64,000 bases of DNA from Annona cherimola (taxonomy: Eukaryota > Streptophyta > Magnoliopsida > Magnoliales > Annonaceae). Position 1 is the first letter of the stretch. Every line of letters begins with the position of its first letter. The translations under genes were made by a program, and so were the position numbers. The stretch covers positions 57,217,174 through 57,281,173 of the forward strand of contig CM059975.1 in the NCBI GenBank assembly GCA_030490835.1, in the 5' to 3' direction. Below, piece after piece: positions 45,924 to 57,938 of the stretch. Below the pieces are notes generated by a model. That model saw only the letters and a program-made list of their open reading frames with translations. It did no database searches and was not told the DNA's origin.

Positions 45924-47654
45924 TGTTGGAAATATGTGGAAAATAAGCCAAGTCTATGTTTTGATGATTAACAAATCAATTTGAGTAAGTTTTGGTTACT
46001 AATATGTTTGTGGAAATAACTTAAGGTTATAAATTTGAAGAATATGAAGCATGGCAAGTCAAGTCTATTTCCAAGTCGACTCAGGCATCGACTTAGGCCA
46101 AGTCGATCCCCAAGTCGACTCCAGCAGCGACTTCAAGACACCATTTTCTTCCAGAGCTGAAATCAAGAATGAGAGGTGCCGAAATCGCATCCCAAGTCAA
46201 CTCCGCTTGCGACTTGAGGTGAAGTTGCAGACCAAGTCGACTCCAGTCGCGACTTGGAGGCGTCATTTCTGTCCAGAGTTGAATTCGATGAGCAGAGCTG
46301 CCGAAGTCGGAGATGAAGTCGACTCCGCATGCGACTTGGGTGAAGTCGCAGACCAAAGTCGACTCCAGTATCGACTTCAGTTGGACAGGGCAGAAACTTC
46401 AGAAGCCAAATCGGGGATTAGATCGATTTCAAGGTAGAACTTGAGTCAAGTTGAAGATCAAGTCGACTTCGATGTTCGACTTGGAACATATGAAGACTAA
46501 TCCAAGTCCAAAGAAAGCAAGATGCATGAATTCAACTATTCTAATCAAAATATATTCGACTTGTTCATGAATACAAAAGATTCAAGACTCAAGGACTCAA
46601 GGTTTGCAAATCATGGAGCTAAAATACATCAAGCTAGAATGATAACACAGTGGTCCAAAGAGATATAAATCAAGGAAGAACAACCAAACAAGAAGAAACT
46701 CAAGCAAGCAAAGCATTCCAAGGATTTCAAGTTCATCAAGCAAGCTGTCAAGGTGAAGTCGCACCCGAAGTCGACTCCACCTGCGACTTTGGTCAAGTCA
46801 AGGACCAAGTCGACCCAGACTGGAACTTGAAAAAGTTGCGAACAGGCGAAGTCGCACCCGAAGTCGACTCAACCTGCGACTTGGGTCACAACGATCGAAA
46901 TTTTTTTGAACGTTGGCGCATTAAATGCACGCCACCTACCCCCAAATGTTCGGATTCCCTCCACAATTATAAAAGGCATTCAATATGAACGAGGAGGGTA
47001 GCTGAGAATTCATTAAGTGTGCATAACTCCTATCTTCAAGAGTATTAAGTGATCAAGCCAACATTGAGAAGAAGAACTTTGCTTCCAAACTGTCAAGAGC
47101 TGCTTGCTGAATCTCTAAGCCTACACTACAAGTTCTTCTCTGCACCAAATCTGCGTCTACACAACAGTAACGTGTAAAAACTTTCTTTTGTTATTACTTG
47201 TTGTATTGAACTTGTTTTAGCTTGGGTAGCTAAGAATAAGTGTAAGCAAAGTAGTGTGTGATTGGAGTGGAACTCGTCACCTACTTGTGTTGTGTATTGT
47301 TGATGCCCCCTAGAGCTAGAATCTAGAAGAGAGAAGAGACTCTGGTTGTATATGCCCCCTAGAGCTAGAATCTAGAAGAGAGTGGAGACTCCAGTTGTAT
47401 TCGCGTAATACATAGTAGAACCCAAGTCACAAGGGGTGTGAGCTTGGAAGAGTGGAGAAGGGAGGTTGCTCGAACCATTATAAAATCTTGTGTGTTCATT
47501 TTTGTTTCTGCTCTTTACATTATTGCTCTCATTTTATTTCTTCATAAAGGGGACTAGATTAATCCGGGGTAAAGTTTCTGTTTAAGTTGTAAATTTTTAA
47601 ATACCCAATTCACCCCTCCCCTCTTGGGTAACTTCCATTAACTCGGGACCAATA
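45924..47654 (+). mobile_element. Solo copia (Sirevirus-type) LTR
   Basis: 1731 bp with GATTT at 45919-45923 and 47655-47659. Starts TGTTGG and ends CCAATA (CA decayed to TA). TATAAAAG box at 46968-46975; GTCGAC sites in clusters at about 46076-46470 and 46770-46870 upstream of it. Two copies of the CCCCCTAGAGCTAGAATCTA repeat lie near 47307 and 47353. Open frames at 46051-46437 and 46650-46988 only reflect the stop-poor motif array. Confidence 0.92.
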
Positions 47655-48840
47655 GATTTTAGCATTTGTTAAAGATTTTAGCAAAAATAGAACTTAGGGT
47701 TTTAAGTAATGCCTGATTTTTCCATTTTTGAGTTAAAAATAATACAAAGAGGTGCTTAAATTGTTTATGGATGAATTTTAAGGTAAAGTACCATAAATTA
47801 AGGACCCTTTGGATGACCTAAGTGGGCTGGATGAGTTTGCCCTAAATTTGATTTTTTAGGGTATATGTATGAAACGTCCAAACGAGGGCCGAAACGGGTA
47901 TTTTACATATGATTTTTTTGCTGTTTGTAAACAAATTATTTATGGATGTTATGTAGGGTAAATCACCCTAGGATTAAGGTACTTTGAATGTCCAAAAGGT
48001 CTCGGAAAGATTTGCCCTAAATCTGATTTTAAGGACATGTTTATGGGCACGTCAAAACGGATACCCTATATGCATGAAAATATTGCTGTTATGGAAGAAA
48101 ATAAATAATATATTTTAAATACGTGATAATAACCTAAATTTAGGGTTATGAAAAGCATTATTAGTTTATGGAAATTATGACTTAAAAATCTGTTAAGATT
48201 TAAGTCTTGAAAGAGGCGTTGAAAGGATGAAAAACGGGTCTTAACATGGTTGTTTTGGAAACCAGTGATAAATGGATTAAAAATCCAACATTAAACCCTA
48301 AATTATATGTTAATTAATGGGTTGAAAATGGATGTAAGTTTTTGTGTTAAGAAATTTTAAGAAACACATAATATATGTGTTGTATGATGATCATATGTGG
48401 AACGTATGTATGAATGGATGATATGTGGCTTATGTAAGATTGCTAAAATAAAAAATATGCATGAATAAGTGATTAAATGCATAAGGATGTTGTTGTATGA
48501 ATCATGCTTGATTATCTCAATTTTTGAGATTTGTTTATGAAGCTTAAAATGTCACTTATATGCTTAAAATGAGCATTGACGTAGGAAAAATGGAAAATAG
48601 ATGAAAAATGGTTAATGGGAGATATAGATCCCCATATGTTGAATTATGAATGAATGTTATGTGTTTACCCTAAATATGGGATTAAAACATAATATGGAAT
48701 GGATGATATAATGCACAAGTGAATGTATGATAGACTTGCAAATCCAAGTTGATTATGTATGATATGGATGATGGGATTGGAAAACTAAGTGAATGCAAGC
48801 AAATGGATTGTTATAAATGCAATGCTATGTTTATGTATAG

Positions 48841-48884
48841 GCAAAGGCAAAGAGATAAGCGAGATGGAAAGCTAAGTGAACAAG
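48841..48884 (+). other. Exon-like block with splice-like borders in family A LTR
   Basis: 44 nt preceded by GTATAG and followed by GTAACC. Equivalent of 2446-2490. Confidence 0.45.
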
Positions 48885-49179
48885 GTAACCAAGTAGTTTT
48901 CTAAATGTTTTTGTTTTATCAAATGTGATCAAATATTTATCAATGATATTCTAACTATTTAAATGAGTTAGCAAATAAATGATTTCAATTCTTTCTAAGT
49001 TGTTTAAGGATGACCATTCCTTATCTAAATGTGTATTAAAATATTATTTCCAATGGAATAAATGAATTGCTTACTGTTCTGCAATTATTTATAACAAATG
49101 ATGAATCACAGGTTTATGAATGAAAAATCATGCTAGAATGTCAAAGTATATGTTTATGAAAGGAAGCATGTGCGCAAAA

Positions 49180-49330
49180 GCATGAGGTCCACCTCAAAGG
49201 TGTAAGCGGACCGAATGTCCCCCGTTGGTGCGGCCAAGTCGCTAAGATAGGCCTAGGGCCGGCGGCGCCTCCCCAGAATGGGAGAGAGGATGAAAGTGGA
49301 TAGTTGCCTAGCTAGCTTCTATCCAAAGGA
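49180..49330 (+). other. Conserved GC-rich block of family A LTR
   Basis: Contains GGCCAAGTCGC, GGGCCGGCGGCGCCTCCCC and GCCTAGCTAGC. Equivalent of 4156-4320 in opposite orientation. Confidence 0.6.
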
Positions 49331-49774
49331 ATGTCATGGTTTTAAATAATGCATCGCATTATTTCTGACATACCCTAGACGGGTATAAGAAACATGTTTT
49401 AAGATATACCCTCGTGTGGGTATAATGTGGCTTTCCAAGTTATTTTCAATGAAAATGAATTGCCTGAAAACCTTATAGCTTGCTTATTGAGTTTCGACTT
49501 ACAGTTTTGTTTTCCAAATCCTAAAGACAGGTGAAGGGACGAACCATGAAAGGAGCACAGGTGGAGATTTAAGAAAACATGAATTTCTATAAGTTACCTG
49601 TGTATGAATTTTACGAATTGTATGGTTGTATGAATGATTACATTGAATTTTGGGTTTAATGATGTATAAGGATTATGAAAAGTTTTATGACTATAAATAG
49701 TGAAAAAAATTTATGGTCATATGTTGAGGTATGAGTTAGCATGAAATGACTAAGTATAGAAATTATGAGATCAT

Positions 49775-50577
49775 TGACGAGCTGCGTATATGTCTATTAA
49801 ATTGCTCACTATTTACACAAGTGTACGTGTCGTGTCAAGTAATAAAGATTGAGTAGAGTATCGTTCCCACGAGGATTTGTAGACCGGAATTATTATTTAG
49901 CTTAACTGCTTTCGAGGGTTGTGAAATTCTGAGTTTGTTGTCCTATTAAACTAATAGTTGCAAGGGGAATTAGAGTAGAGATATGAGACTACTAAATACT
50001 AAAATGGGTTTACTGATTAGGGATGGCAGATGGATAGATCGGAATCCTTGAATCTAAACTATATTGCTCTGGTTCTTGTTAAGCAAATTGCATATGAATT
50101 TACTAGCCCAAGTTCATGTATCCTCATATATGTCTTCCAACAGTATATAAAGCTAATTACATTCTATTTAAGTGCTATGTTTCCATGCCATTAAATAAAG
50201 TGAAATTGATAAATTCATAACTTGTATAATGACTACACAGGGTTTAACGGTATATTCCTATCCGTTAAACAACTCTCCTTACACAAAGGTTGAAACCTGT
50301 GCTTTGCACATGGATCTGGCAAAGATCTCCCTTTTCCAAGGGTAAATCAAGCAATTAAATCATCTTACAAGGTAGCTAATCTTGTAAAAGCATTATACTC
50401 ACACATACAAAGGTAAATCATACACAACCATATATATAAGTTTAAATATTCATTCCTGAATATTCTAAGAACTAAGAAAAAATACAGTTCAATATTCAAT
50501 TCATCCTAACTACCCATCTAATGGAGGTTTAGTTCAAAGACATGATCTTAACAACTACTAGATCCATATAAAAAGTA
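49775..50577 (-). repeat. Inverted partial copy of the LTR at 52468-54034
   Basis: TGACGAGCTGCGTATATGTC at 49775 is the complement of the end of the LTR at 54034. Similarity extends about 800 bp to near 50577, including GGTTTAACGGTATATTCCTA near 50240 against its complement near 53552. The rest of the LTR is missing, so two LTR pieces face each other around 50578-52467. Confidence 0.75.
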
Positions 50578-50578
50578 T

Positions 50579-51323
50579 CACCCAGACCAGTACAATGAAT
50601 TTTTGGCAGGAGAAGACCGAGATGTCAACTCCATCACCATGCATCTCTGCGAACGACCTCCGACATGGAAGTCTATGGGAGGACAGCTCACGTCCTTCAA
50701 GCGCAGCGAGATGATGTATGACGGGCGGATGTTCCTCCATTTTATCTCAGCCCAGATGATGCCGTCGACCCATGTCAGTGAGGTGACGATGGATAGAGCA
50801 CTGCTTCTCCATGCCATTTACAGCGGCATAACAATCGACGTGGGCCAGCTTATCTACCAGCAGATCTGTGCCTGCGCGACTGCACTACGGGTAGTTACTA
50901 CTTCCCTTCACTTATCACCGGGCTCTGCAAGAGGGCCGACGTCAGATGGGAGCGGACGGAGGAGTTCCTGAACTGTCAGGCCATCATTGACGACCTCTCC
51001 TATTGCACCCAGCCCCGGGTCCGTACCGCTACCGCACGACCCAGAGTAGCTCCACCCGCAGGTTCCTCCTCGCAGCCGTTATCCACGGGCGAGTGGCTAA
51101 CCAACCTGGAGAACTTGGTCGCGGCCCAAGCCAGGTACAGACGTCAACATGATAGGGTGATGGAGGCCTACTTACGGCGGATTGCGGAGGATCGCCAGAT
51201 CGACATCTCCACCCTTTGCCTTTCCCGTCGACGCCGCCGAAGGTCCGAGCCTGTTTCGGACAGCCATCCCAACCCCAGCCAGATGACAGCGAGGACGAGG
51301 ACGTCACCGAGTCTGATTCTTGA
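50579..51323 (+). pseudogene. PF20167-like transposon protein, broken
   Basis: GC-richer coding remnant. The frame from about 50579 to 50890 includes RPPTWKSMGG, FLHFISAQMMPSTHVSEVT and RALLLHAIYSGITIDVGQLI, the pattern I recall for the 'putative plant transposon protein' family (PF20167). After a shift near 50893 the other frame reads YYFPSLITGLCKRADV, then a helical, charged stretch AAQARYRRQHDRVMEAYLRR with coiled-coil character, and an RRRRRR basic run. A further shift gives the likely natural end, EDEDVTESDS and UGA at 51321-51323. The N-terminus is lost at the junction with the inverted LTR. Domain plus C-terminal coiled coil is the same order as ORF3 of element 1. Function unknown. Confidence 0.6.
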
Positions 51324-52467
51324 GGGAGTCCCAGTCCTTTCATTTATTTATTTATTTTATTTATTTTATTTTTACTTTCCATTGTATTTTCATTATTAGT
51401 TCATTCTAGGTCATCATGCATTGAGGACAATGCATCTCTCAAGTTTGGGGGGTGTATAATTCTCAACCATAGGTTAGTTTTTCATGTTTTGTTTATGTTG
51501 CATGTTATGTCAATTCCAGCTAATGTAAATTATCTTTGTTCAATCCATCTTATTGAAAATGTGCAAGGTTGTGGTTCATGTTGACTTGAAATTGAATTCA
51601 TGAAAGAGTGGGCAATTCAGATTAAGAACCGAGTATAAAAGCAAGTTCAAGTTGACATGTGAGAGAATTAAAAGAATTTCATAATACATTGTTCTAATTC
51701 AATTACGTGTATATCTTTCAAACTGAGATGATGAGAATTGAATTAAATAAATGCTGACCAAGTACTTTAATGGGTTCAGAAATAGTATTAGTTCACATAA
51801 ATCACACAGGAATGTTCAGTACCCCTAATAAGGCATCAGAGAAATAAAAAGGGGGTGATTGACCTAAGCTGATTAACCGGGACTTGGCATCAACAAATGG
51901 CAAGGTTCGCGTAAAAAAGCGACAATCACAGTAATAATGCTTTAAAATCAAAATTCTCCCCAGATACCCTGAAATATGGTGAGGGGAGACAAAAAAAATA
52001 GATCTCCAGATATCCTGAAATATGGTGAGGAGAATTTTTGCAATAAATTTGGGGGGAAAAAGAATGTGCAGTTGGTAGAAACTGAATCCAGTGACTTATT
52101 ACTATTTTCTGTAACCAAATAGTTCAGCTTAAACCTTGGTTTGCTTGCTTTCATTGATTTTTTAACTAGTTTTTTGATCAAGTGGAAGTTAACATGTTTA
52201 ATTACGATCATGTATTAGAAACGTTTAGCACCCACATGTGACTTGGTTTGAGAATTAAAATGCATGCCTAGTTTTGTATAATGGAGGATTTTTCAAGTTA
52301 GATTAATCTTGACCTTGTGAAATAGATAAGTGGATTGATTAGAGCATAACAAGAAGCAAACAGAGTTGGCAGAGTCTGCACTCACTCACTCATTCATTCA
52401 TTCATTCATTTATTCATTACGTGTGCATGTGTTGCTCGAGGACTAGCAACATTTAAGTTTGGGGGTG
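51324..52467 (+). other. Noncoding 3' region with two polypurine-like tracts
   Basis: GAGGACAATGCATC followed by AAGTTTGGGGGG at 51441-51452, and GAGGACTAGCAAC followed by TTAAGTTTGGGGG at 52454-52465 next to the LTR. Such AAGTTTGGGGG tracts precede 3' LTRs of plant Gypsy (Athila/Tat-type) elements. Also TTTA-type repeats near 51343-51370, two stem-loops (51956-52032) and a CATT microsatellite (52381-52418). Confidence 0.55.
51956..52032 (+). repeat. Two tandem stem-loops, 48 bp apart
   Basis: CTCCCC pairs with GGGGAG at 51956-51988 and CTCC with GGAG at 52004-52032. The loops share CCTGAAATATGGTGAGG. Compensating changes keep each stem paired. Confidence 0.55.
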
Positions 52468-54034
52468 TGATAACTCGCAAAAATACGAGTTATCATGGCC
52501 CATTTCAGACTTTATTTGTGTGTTAGTCCGAGAGATTAGGCTTAGTTTGCATTCGTTTAGCTTAATTTCCACTCACTTTGCATTTTAGGAGCATTATTTA
52601 GTTTTTGTGCATTTTCTGCATTAATTAAGCATTTTTAGTCCATTTACTTAGTTTTTCCATCTTTTGCAGGAAGGACGGGACATATGAAGGCATGCGAGCG
52701 AGTGGAATGTAGATCAAGACCAAGTCACAAGGCAAGTGGATGGCGCCCGGGCGCCACCCTACGTGCCCTTGCCATAACTCTAGCACAATTCGGTAAACAC
52801 ATGGCTTCCAGTGAGTTGGCGCCTAGGCGCCACCTTACCAACATGCAGATCAGCATAGCAGAGTTTTTGAAGCCACAGGTCACAATTGCTTCTAGGAAGT
52901 TGGCGCCTAGGCGCCAAGGCATGAACTCCTAGGGTTTGCAGAAAAGTTTCAAGTTGCCCAGCACACAGAGAGTTGGCGCCTAGGCACCAATACGCATTCG
53001 TATGCGCAATTTTTAGTGTGTAGGCTGCGCAATTCAACTCTATGAATAGATCCTAGGGGTTTGCACACGGGGCGGAGAAAAAGGGAGAGCTCAGGAACGA
53101 ACTACACAGCAAGAGAAAGACGAAATTGTGATCAAATCATAGATTGAAGAGGAAATTCAACTCCATTGGTGGAAGCCGCCGAAAAACAATTTTCTCTTAT
53201 TCTTTCTATTTTTCTTTCTCTGCTTTTTCTGAATACTTACAACATGGATGTAAAGGATTTATTGATCATGTCTATGAACTAAACTTCCTTTAGATGGATA
53301 GTTAGGATGAATTGAATTCTAAATTATATTGTCTTGGTTCTTTGAATTTCAGGAATGAATATTTGATTGTATATATGATTTGTATGATTTACCTTTGCAT
53401 GTGCAGATTTAATGCTTTTTACAAGATTAGCTATCTTGTAAGATGATTTAATTACTTGATTTATCCTTGGAAGAGGAAAATCTCTGCTAGATCCATGTGC
53501 AAGGCATAGGTTTCCTCTTTGTTAAGGGGAGTTGTTTAACGGATAGGAATATACCGTTAAACCCTGTGTAGTCACTAAACAGGTTATGAACTTATCAATT
53601 TCACTTTATTTAACGACATGGGAACATAGCAATTAAATCGGGTGTAATTAGCTTTATATAGTGTTGAAAGACATATATAAAGATTATTCAACTTGGGCTA
53701 GTAAATCCATGCACAATCCAATGAAAAAGAACCAATGCGATATAGTTTAGATTCAAGGATTCCGAGCTATCCATCTGCCATCCCTGATTAGTAACCCCGT
53801 TTATAGTATCCCGCAGTTCCGTGAACTCTACTCTAATTTCTTATTACAGTCGTTAGCTTTAGTTTAAATCATAACTCAGAATTCTCTACCCATCGAAAGT
53901 AATTAAACTAATTAATAATTTTGGTTAACAATTCCTTGTGGGAACGATACTTTACTCACTCTTTATTACTTTACACGACACGTATACTTGCGTTAAAAGC
54001 GAGCAATTTTAATAGACATATACGCAGCTCATCA
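52468..54034 (+). repeat. Gypsy-type LTR beginning TGATAACTCG
   Basis: 1567 bp from TGATAACTCG to CAGCTCATCA, preceded by a polypurine tract, so it is a 3' LTR in plus orientation. It contains a 10-bp terminal hairpin, four GGCGCC palindromes and AT-rich 3' parts. The right flank is a Gypsy gag fragment; the left flank of the composite shows no matching target duplication. Small open frames near 52684-53037 are palindrome artefacts. Confidence 0.7.
52742..52988. repeat. Four GGCGCC palindromes
   Basis: GGCGCCCGGGCGCC at 52742-52755, GGCGCCTAGGCGCC at 52818-52831 and 52902-52915, and GGCGCCTAGGCACC at 52975-52988. The third extends to the 18-bp palindrome TTGGCGCCTAGGCGCCAA. Start spacings are 76, 84 and 73 bp. 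Confidence 0.85.
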
Positions 54035-54328
54035 ACGGCCTCCTAAGTTCACAGGTGAACCCGACCCCGTATGAGCAGAACAATGGATGACAGAGATTAG
54101 AAAATTGTTCAGGATATCTCCATGCAATGATACACAGAAGGTGCTATGTTCCACTCATTTGTTGGTAAAAAATGCACATGAGTGGTGGGAGACGATGTTG
54201 ATCACCAAGCCACACCTGGAGGAGGTGACATGGCAGACGTTTGTGGAGGAATTAAACAAGGAGTATCTCCCGGTAGGATTACAGAGTGAGAAACTTATAG
54301 AGTTTGGAAGGCTGTACCAAGGGAGAAT
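54035..54328 (+). pseudogene. Ty3/Gypsy gag fragment, left part
   Basis: Retrotransposon gag domain. PPKFTGEPDPV, a stop, AEQWMTEI, then AHEWWETML and EELNKEYLP. These match the capsid core of plant Gypsy gag. It continues at 62993 once element 2 and one AGAAT duplication are removed. The N-terminus is missing at 54035. Confidence 0.8.
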
Positions 54329-55997
54329 TGTTGGAAACATGTGGAAAATAAGCCAAGTTTATGTTTTGATGATTAACAAACCAATTTGAGTAAGTGTTGG
54401 TTACTAACATATTTGTGAAGATGATTGAAGGTTATAAAAATGAAGAATATGAAGCATAGAAAGTCAAGTCGATTTCCAAGTCGACTCAGTCATCGACTTA
54501 GGCCAAGTCGATCCCCAAGTCGACTCCAGTAGCGACTTCAGCTCGTCATTTTCGTCCAGAGTTGAAAACGGGGAACCAAGCTACCGAAGTCGCAAACGAA
54601 GTCGACTCCGCATGCGACTTGGGTGAAGTCGCAGACGAAGTCGACATCAGCATCAAATTCGAAATGTCATTTCCTTCCAGAGTTGAAATTGAGAAGCAAA
54701 GCTGCCGAAGTCGCATCCCAAGTCGACTCCGCATGCGACTTGGGTGAAGTCGCAGACCAAGTCGACTCCAGCTTCGACTTCAGTGGGGAACTTGCAGATC
54801 AAGATGATTCAATGCTAGATTCAATTGAAGATGAAGGCCAAGACTACTCAAACACTCAAATGAAGTCCAGAGCAAGTAAAGTTGCATATTTTCATGGAGA
54901 ATCGAGATCATACATTTGGACCTCTCTTATGCACTTCAATACTCAAAGATTCAAGACTTAAGACATGGAGTCAAATGTGTTTAAGATAGAAGAATTATAA
55001 AGAGTCTTAAGTATAATCAAAGGAAGAACAACCAAATATTGAAGAAATTCAAGCAAGCAAGGCATTCCAAGGATTTCAAGTTCAACTAGCAAGCTGAAGA
55101 AGTAAAGTCGCACCCAAAGTCGACTTCACCTGCGACTTGGGTCAAGTCGAGGACCAAGTCGACCCAGAATGGAACTTGAAGAAGCTGCGGACAGGCAAAG
55201 TCGCACTCGAAGTCGACTCCATCTGCGACTTGGGTGATGTCGCACCCAAAGTCGACTCCACCTGCGACTTGGGTCGCAACGGTCGGAAATTTTCCGAACA
55301 TTGGCGCATTAAATGCGCGCCACCTACCTCCAAACGTTCGGATTCCCTCGCAAATTATATAAGGCATTCAATATGAATGAGGAGGGTAGCTGAGAATTTA
55401 TTGAATAAGCATAACTCCCATCTCTAAGAGCATTAAGTGATCAAGCCAACATCTAGAAGAAGAACCTTGTTTCCAAACTGCCAAGAGCTGCTTGCTGAAT
55501 CATTAAGCCTACGTTACAAGTTCTTCTCTGCGCCAAATCTGCCTCTACACAACAGTAACGTGTAGAAATTTTCTTTTGTTACTTTTTGTTGTATTGAACT
55601 TGATTTAGTTTGGGTAACTAAGATCAAGTGTAAGCAAAGTAGTGTGTGATTGGAGTGGAACTCGTCACCTACTTGTGTTGTGTATTGTTGATGCCTCCTA
55701 GAGCTAGAATCTAGAAGAGAGCAGTGGCTCTAGTTGTATTTGTGAAATACAATAGTGGAACCCAAGTCACAAGAGGTGTGAGCTTGGAAGAGTGGAGTAG
55801 GGAGGTTGCCCGAACCACTATAAAAATCTTGCTTGTTGATTTTTATTTCTGCTCTGTACACTATATTGCTTTCCACTTTGTTTCTTCATAAAGGGAACTA
55901 GATTAATCCGGGGTAAAGTTTCTGTTTAAGTTGAAAATTTTAAATACCAAATTCAGTCCTCCCCTCTTGGGTAATTGTCATTAACTCGGGACCAACA
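54329..55997 (+). repeat. Element 2 5' LTR
   Basis: 1669 bp, TGTTGG to CCAACA. GTCGAC clusters at about 54480-54775 and 55118-55257 lie upstream of the TATA box. Confidence 0.95.
55356..55363 (+). promoter_or_regulatory. TATA box of element 2 5' LTR
   Basis: TATATAAG, about 100 bp downstream of the last GTCGAC. The 3' LTR copy is at 62351-62358. Confidence 0.65.
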
Positions 55998-55999
55998 AG

Positions 56000-56011
56000 T
56001 GGTATCAGAGC
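56000..56011 (+). other. Primer binding site, initiator Met-tRNA (element 2)
   Basis: TGGTATCAGAGC two bases after the 5' LTR, identical to element 1. Confidence 0.95.
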
Positions 56012-56045
56012 GGGTCTTTGAGTTTTACCAAAGAGATCTTTTGAT

Positions 56046-57916
56046 ATGGCATCCCAATCTACTTCCGTTCTCGCATTTGCCGAAGGCCAATCTTTTACTA
56101 GGCTACAATTGTTTGATGGGAACAATTTCGACTATTGAAAGCTATGTATGAAACAACTCATCATGACTACAGATATGGACTCTTGGATTGCAATCCAAGA
56201 TGGTATAACCTTGCCTATTGATGAAAGAGCTTCCAAATGGACCGATGAGGAAGTAAGAACTGTTAAGAGCAATGCTAAAGCTATGAACTCACTGTTTTGT
56301 GCTCTTACCGCTTCCGAATATGATAGAGTATCCTCTTGTTTAACTGCAAAAGAGATATGGGATACATTAACATCTATCTATGAAGGAACTTCTCAAGTCC
56401 AAGGGACAAGGAGAAATATTTTGATTGGAGAATTGGAAAGCTTTAGAATGTTAGAAACAGAAAATATTTCTGAAATGTTTGCTAGATTCTCTAAAATTAC
56501 TAATGCTTTGAAAGGTCTTGGAAAAGCAATTTCTGAATCGGAGCAGGTCATGAAGATTCTAAGGGCGCTACCCGAATCATGGACTCCAATGATTACTGCG
56601 ATAGAAGAAGCCAAGGACCTCAATACATTGAAGCTAGAAGACCTTATTAGCTCATTAATGTCACATGAGCTAATCAAGAAAAGAAATAAAGATCACCACA
56701 AAGGAAAGAAAGCAATTGCACTAAAGGTCACCCATAACTCGGATGAGTCCACTTCTTCATCCCACAATGATGATGAAGACATTACTCTACTTACTCGCAA
56801 ATTTTGAAAGTTTGTGAGAAAAGAAAAGAACTTCAAAGATTTTAAAGAAAGACCTCAAAAAGAGAAGAAGGAGGAGGCTACAAAGTGTTATAGATGCGGC
56901 AGTATGGGACATATGCAAGCTCAATGTCCTACACCGGAAGAAAGATCAAAGGATCAACAAGAAAGGAAGGAAAGATATGAAAGCAGCATATTCCAAAGGC
57001 CGAAGGGAAGAGGAATGTACGTGAATGAAGAAACTTCATCAACAAGTAGCTCCTCGACCGATGATTTTGAAGCGGCAAATTGTGCAAGAATATGCTGCAT
57101 GGCGCGGATTGAGCAAGAAGAAAATTTGTTGTGTTTAAACACAACGGAAGTTTTGGAAGAGCAAACCATTTCAACAAAGGGCACAAGTAATGAAGAGGTA
57201 ACTTCTAAATTTTGCTATTCTCAATCTACTCACTCTTCTATTCAAGAATGTCTCAAATGTGCTGAATTAGAAGAATTACAACATGCATATGATTCATTAT
57301 ATGAGGAAATTAAAAAACTAGGAAATAAGTTATCACTAAAGAGACAACAATGAAATTCCATCATTATTGTAAATGGAAAACTAGCTGAAAGTACATCAAA
57401 ACTGAAAGAAGAAAATGAACTACTATTGAAGGAAGTGAAAAATTGAAAAAGGAGTATGAATCCTTAAATGAATCATTAGCTAAATTTTCTAATCCAGGAG
57501 AAAATGTGAAAATATTTCTGAACATGACCTTTCAAAATAATAAAAGAGCTCTTGGATACTCTACATTTGAGCAAAGAGAAAGTGGCAAATCGAATGTGCC
57601 AATACTTGGGAAAAATCAAACCAAAATTGCACCTATCTACAAGCCCAAAGGGAAACATATTATGTGGACTAGAATGCCAACTTTTGAACCACTACATACT
57701 TGGAGGCCTACTCCTAGATTACCAATGGCTTGCAATTTTTGCAACAAGATGGGTCACAAAATTCATAGATGCAACTTTAAAAAACTATATGACCATGGTG
57801 CAAAATTAGTTTGGGTTCCAAGAAACATAAGATTTGGGTTTTCAAAGATAGAACAACAAAGATTAAATTAGTTTACTAACCCAAATGGACCCATAAAATG
57901 GGTACCAAAGAGATAA
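56046..57916 (+). pseudogene. gag: Element 2 gag, multiple stops
   Basis: Starts MASQSTS at 56046. Breaks: UGA in place of a Trp codon at 56136-56138, UGA at 56805-56807, UGA at 57351-57353, a frameshift between 57353 and 57443, and UAG at 57869-57871. The core region (56148-56804) is nearly identical to that of element 1. The zinc knuckles CYRCGSMGHMQAQC (near 56886) and CNFCNKMGHKIHRC (near 57732) are intact. The natural end is WVPKR-UAA at 57914-57916. Unlike element 1, the stretch from the first knuckle to GRGMYVN is in one frame. No working capsid protein is expected from this copy. Confidence 0.9.
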
Positions 57917-57938
57917 GAGTTATTTGTTTATTTTTCAG
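57902..57938 (+). other. gag/pol junction of element 2
   Basis: Same +1 offset and same 37-nt GT..TTTTTCAG segment as element 1 (18180-18216), with base changes but identical length. Confidence 0.5.

Larger units (their letters stand above)
44320..49774 (+). repeat. Family A-related LTR, 3' end missing, split by a solo copia LTR
   Basis: Begins TGTAATACCCAACCC at 44320. Contains the shared CCTATAAGGCG block (44632), a purine-rich leader at 45520-45600 with a GTAAGT site at 45621, the exon-like block at 48841 and the GC-rich block at 49180. The end is lost where the element at 49775 begins. The net length is about 3.7 kb. Confidence 0.65.

Noticed and set aside
52684..53037. Overlapping ORFs on both strands with APRR repeats
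   Set aside because: Translation of the GGCGCC palindromes in the LTR.
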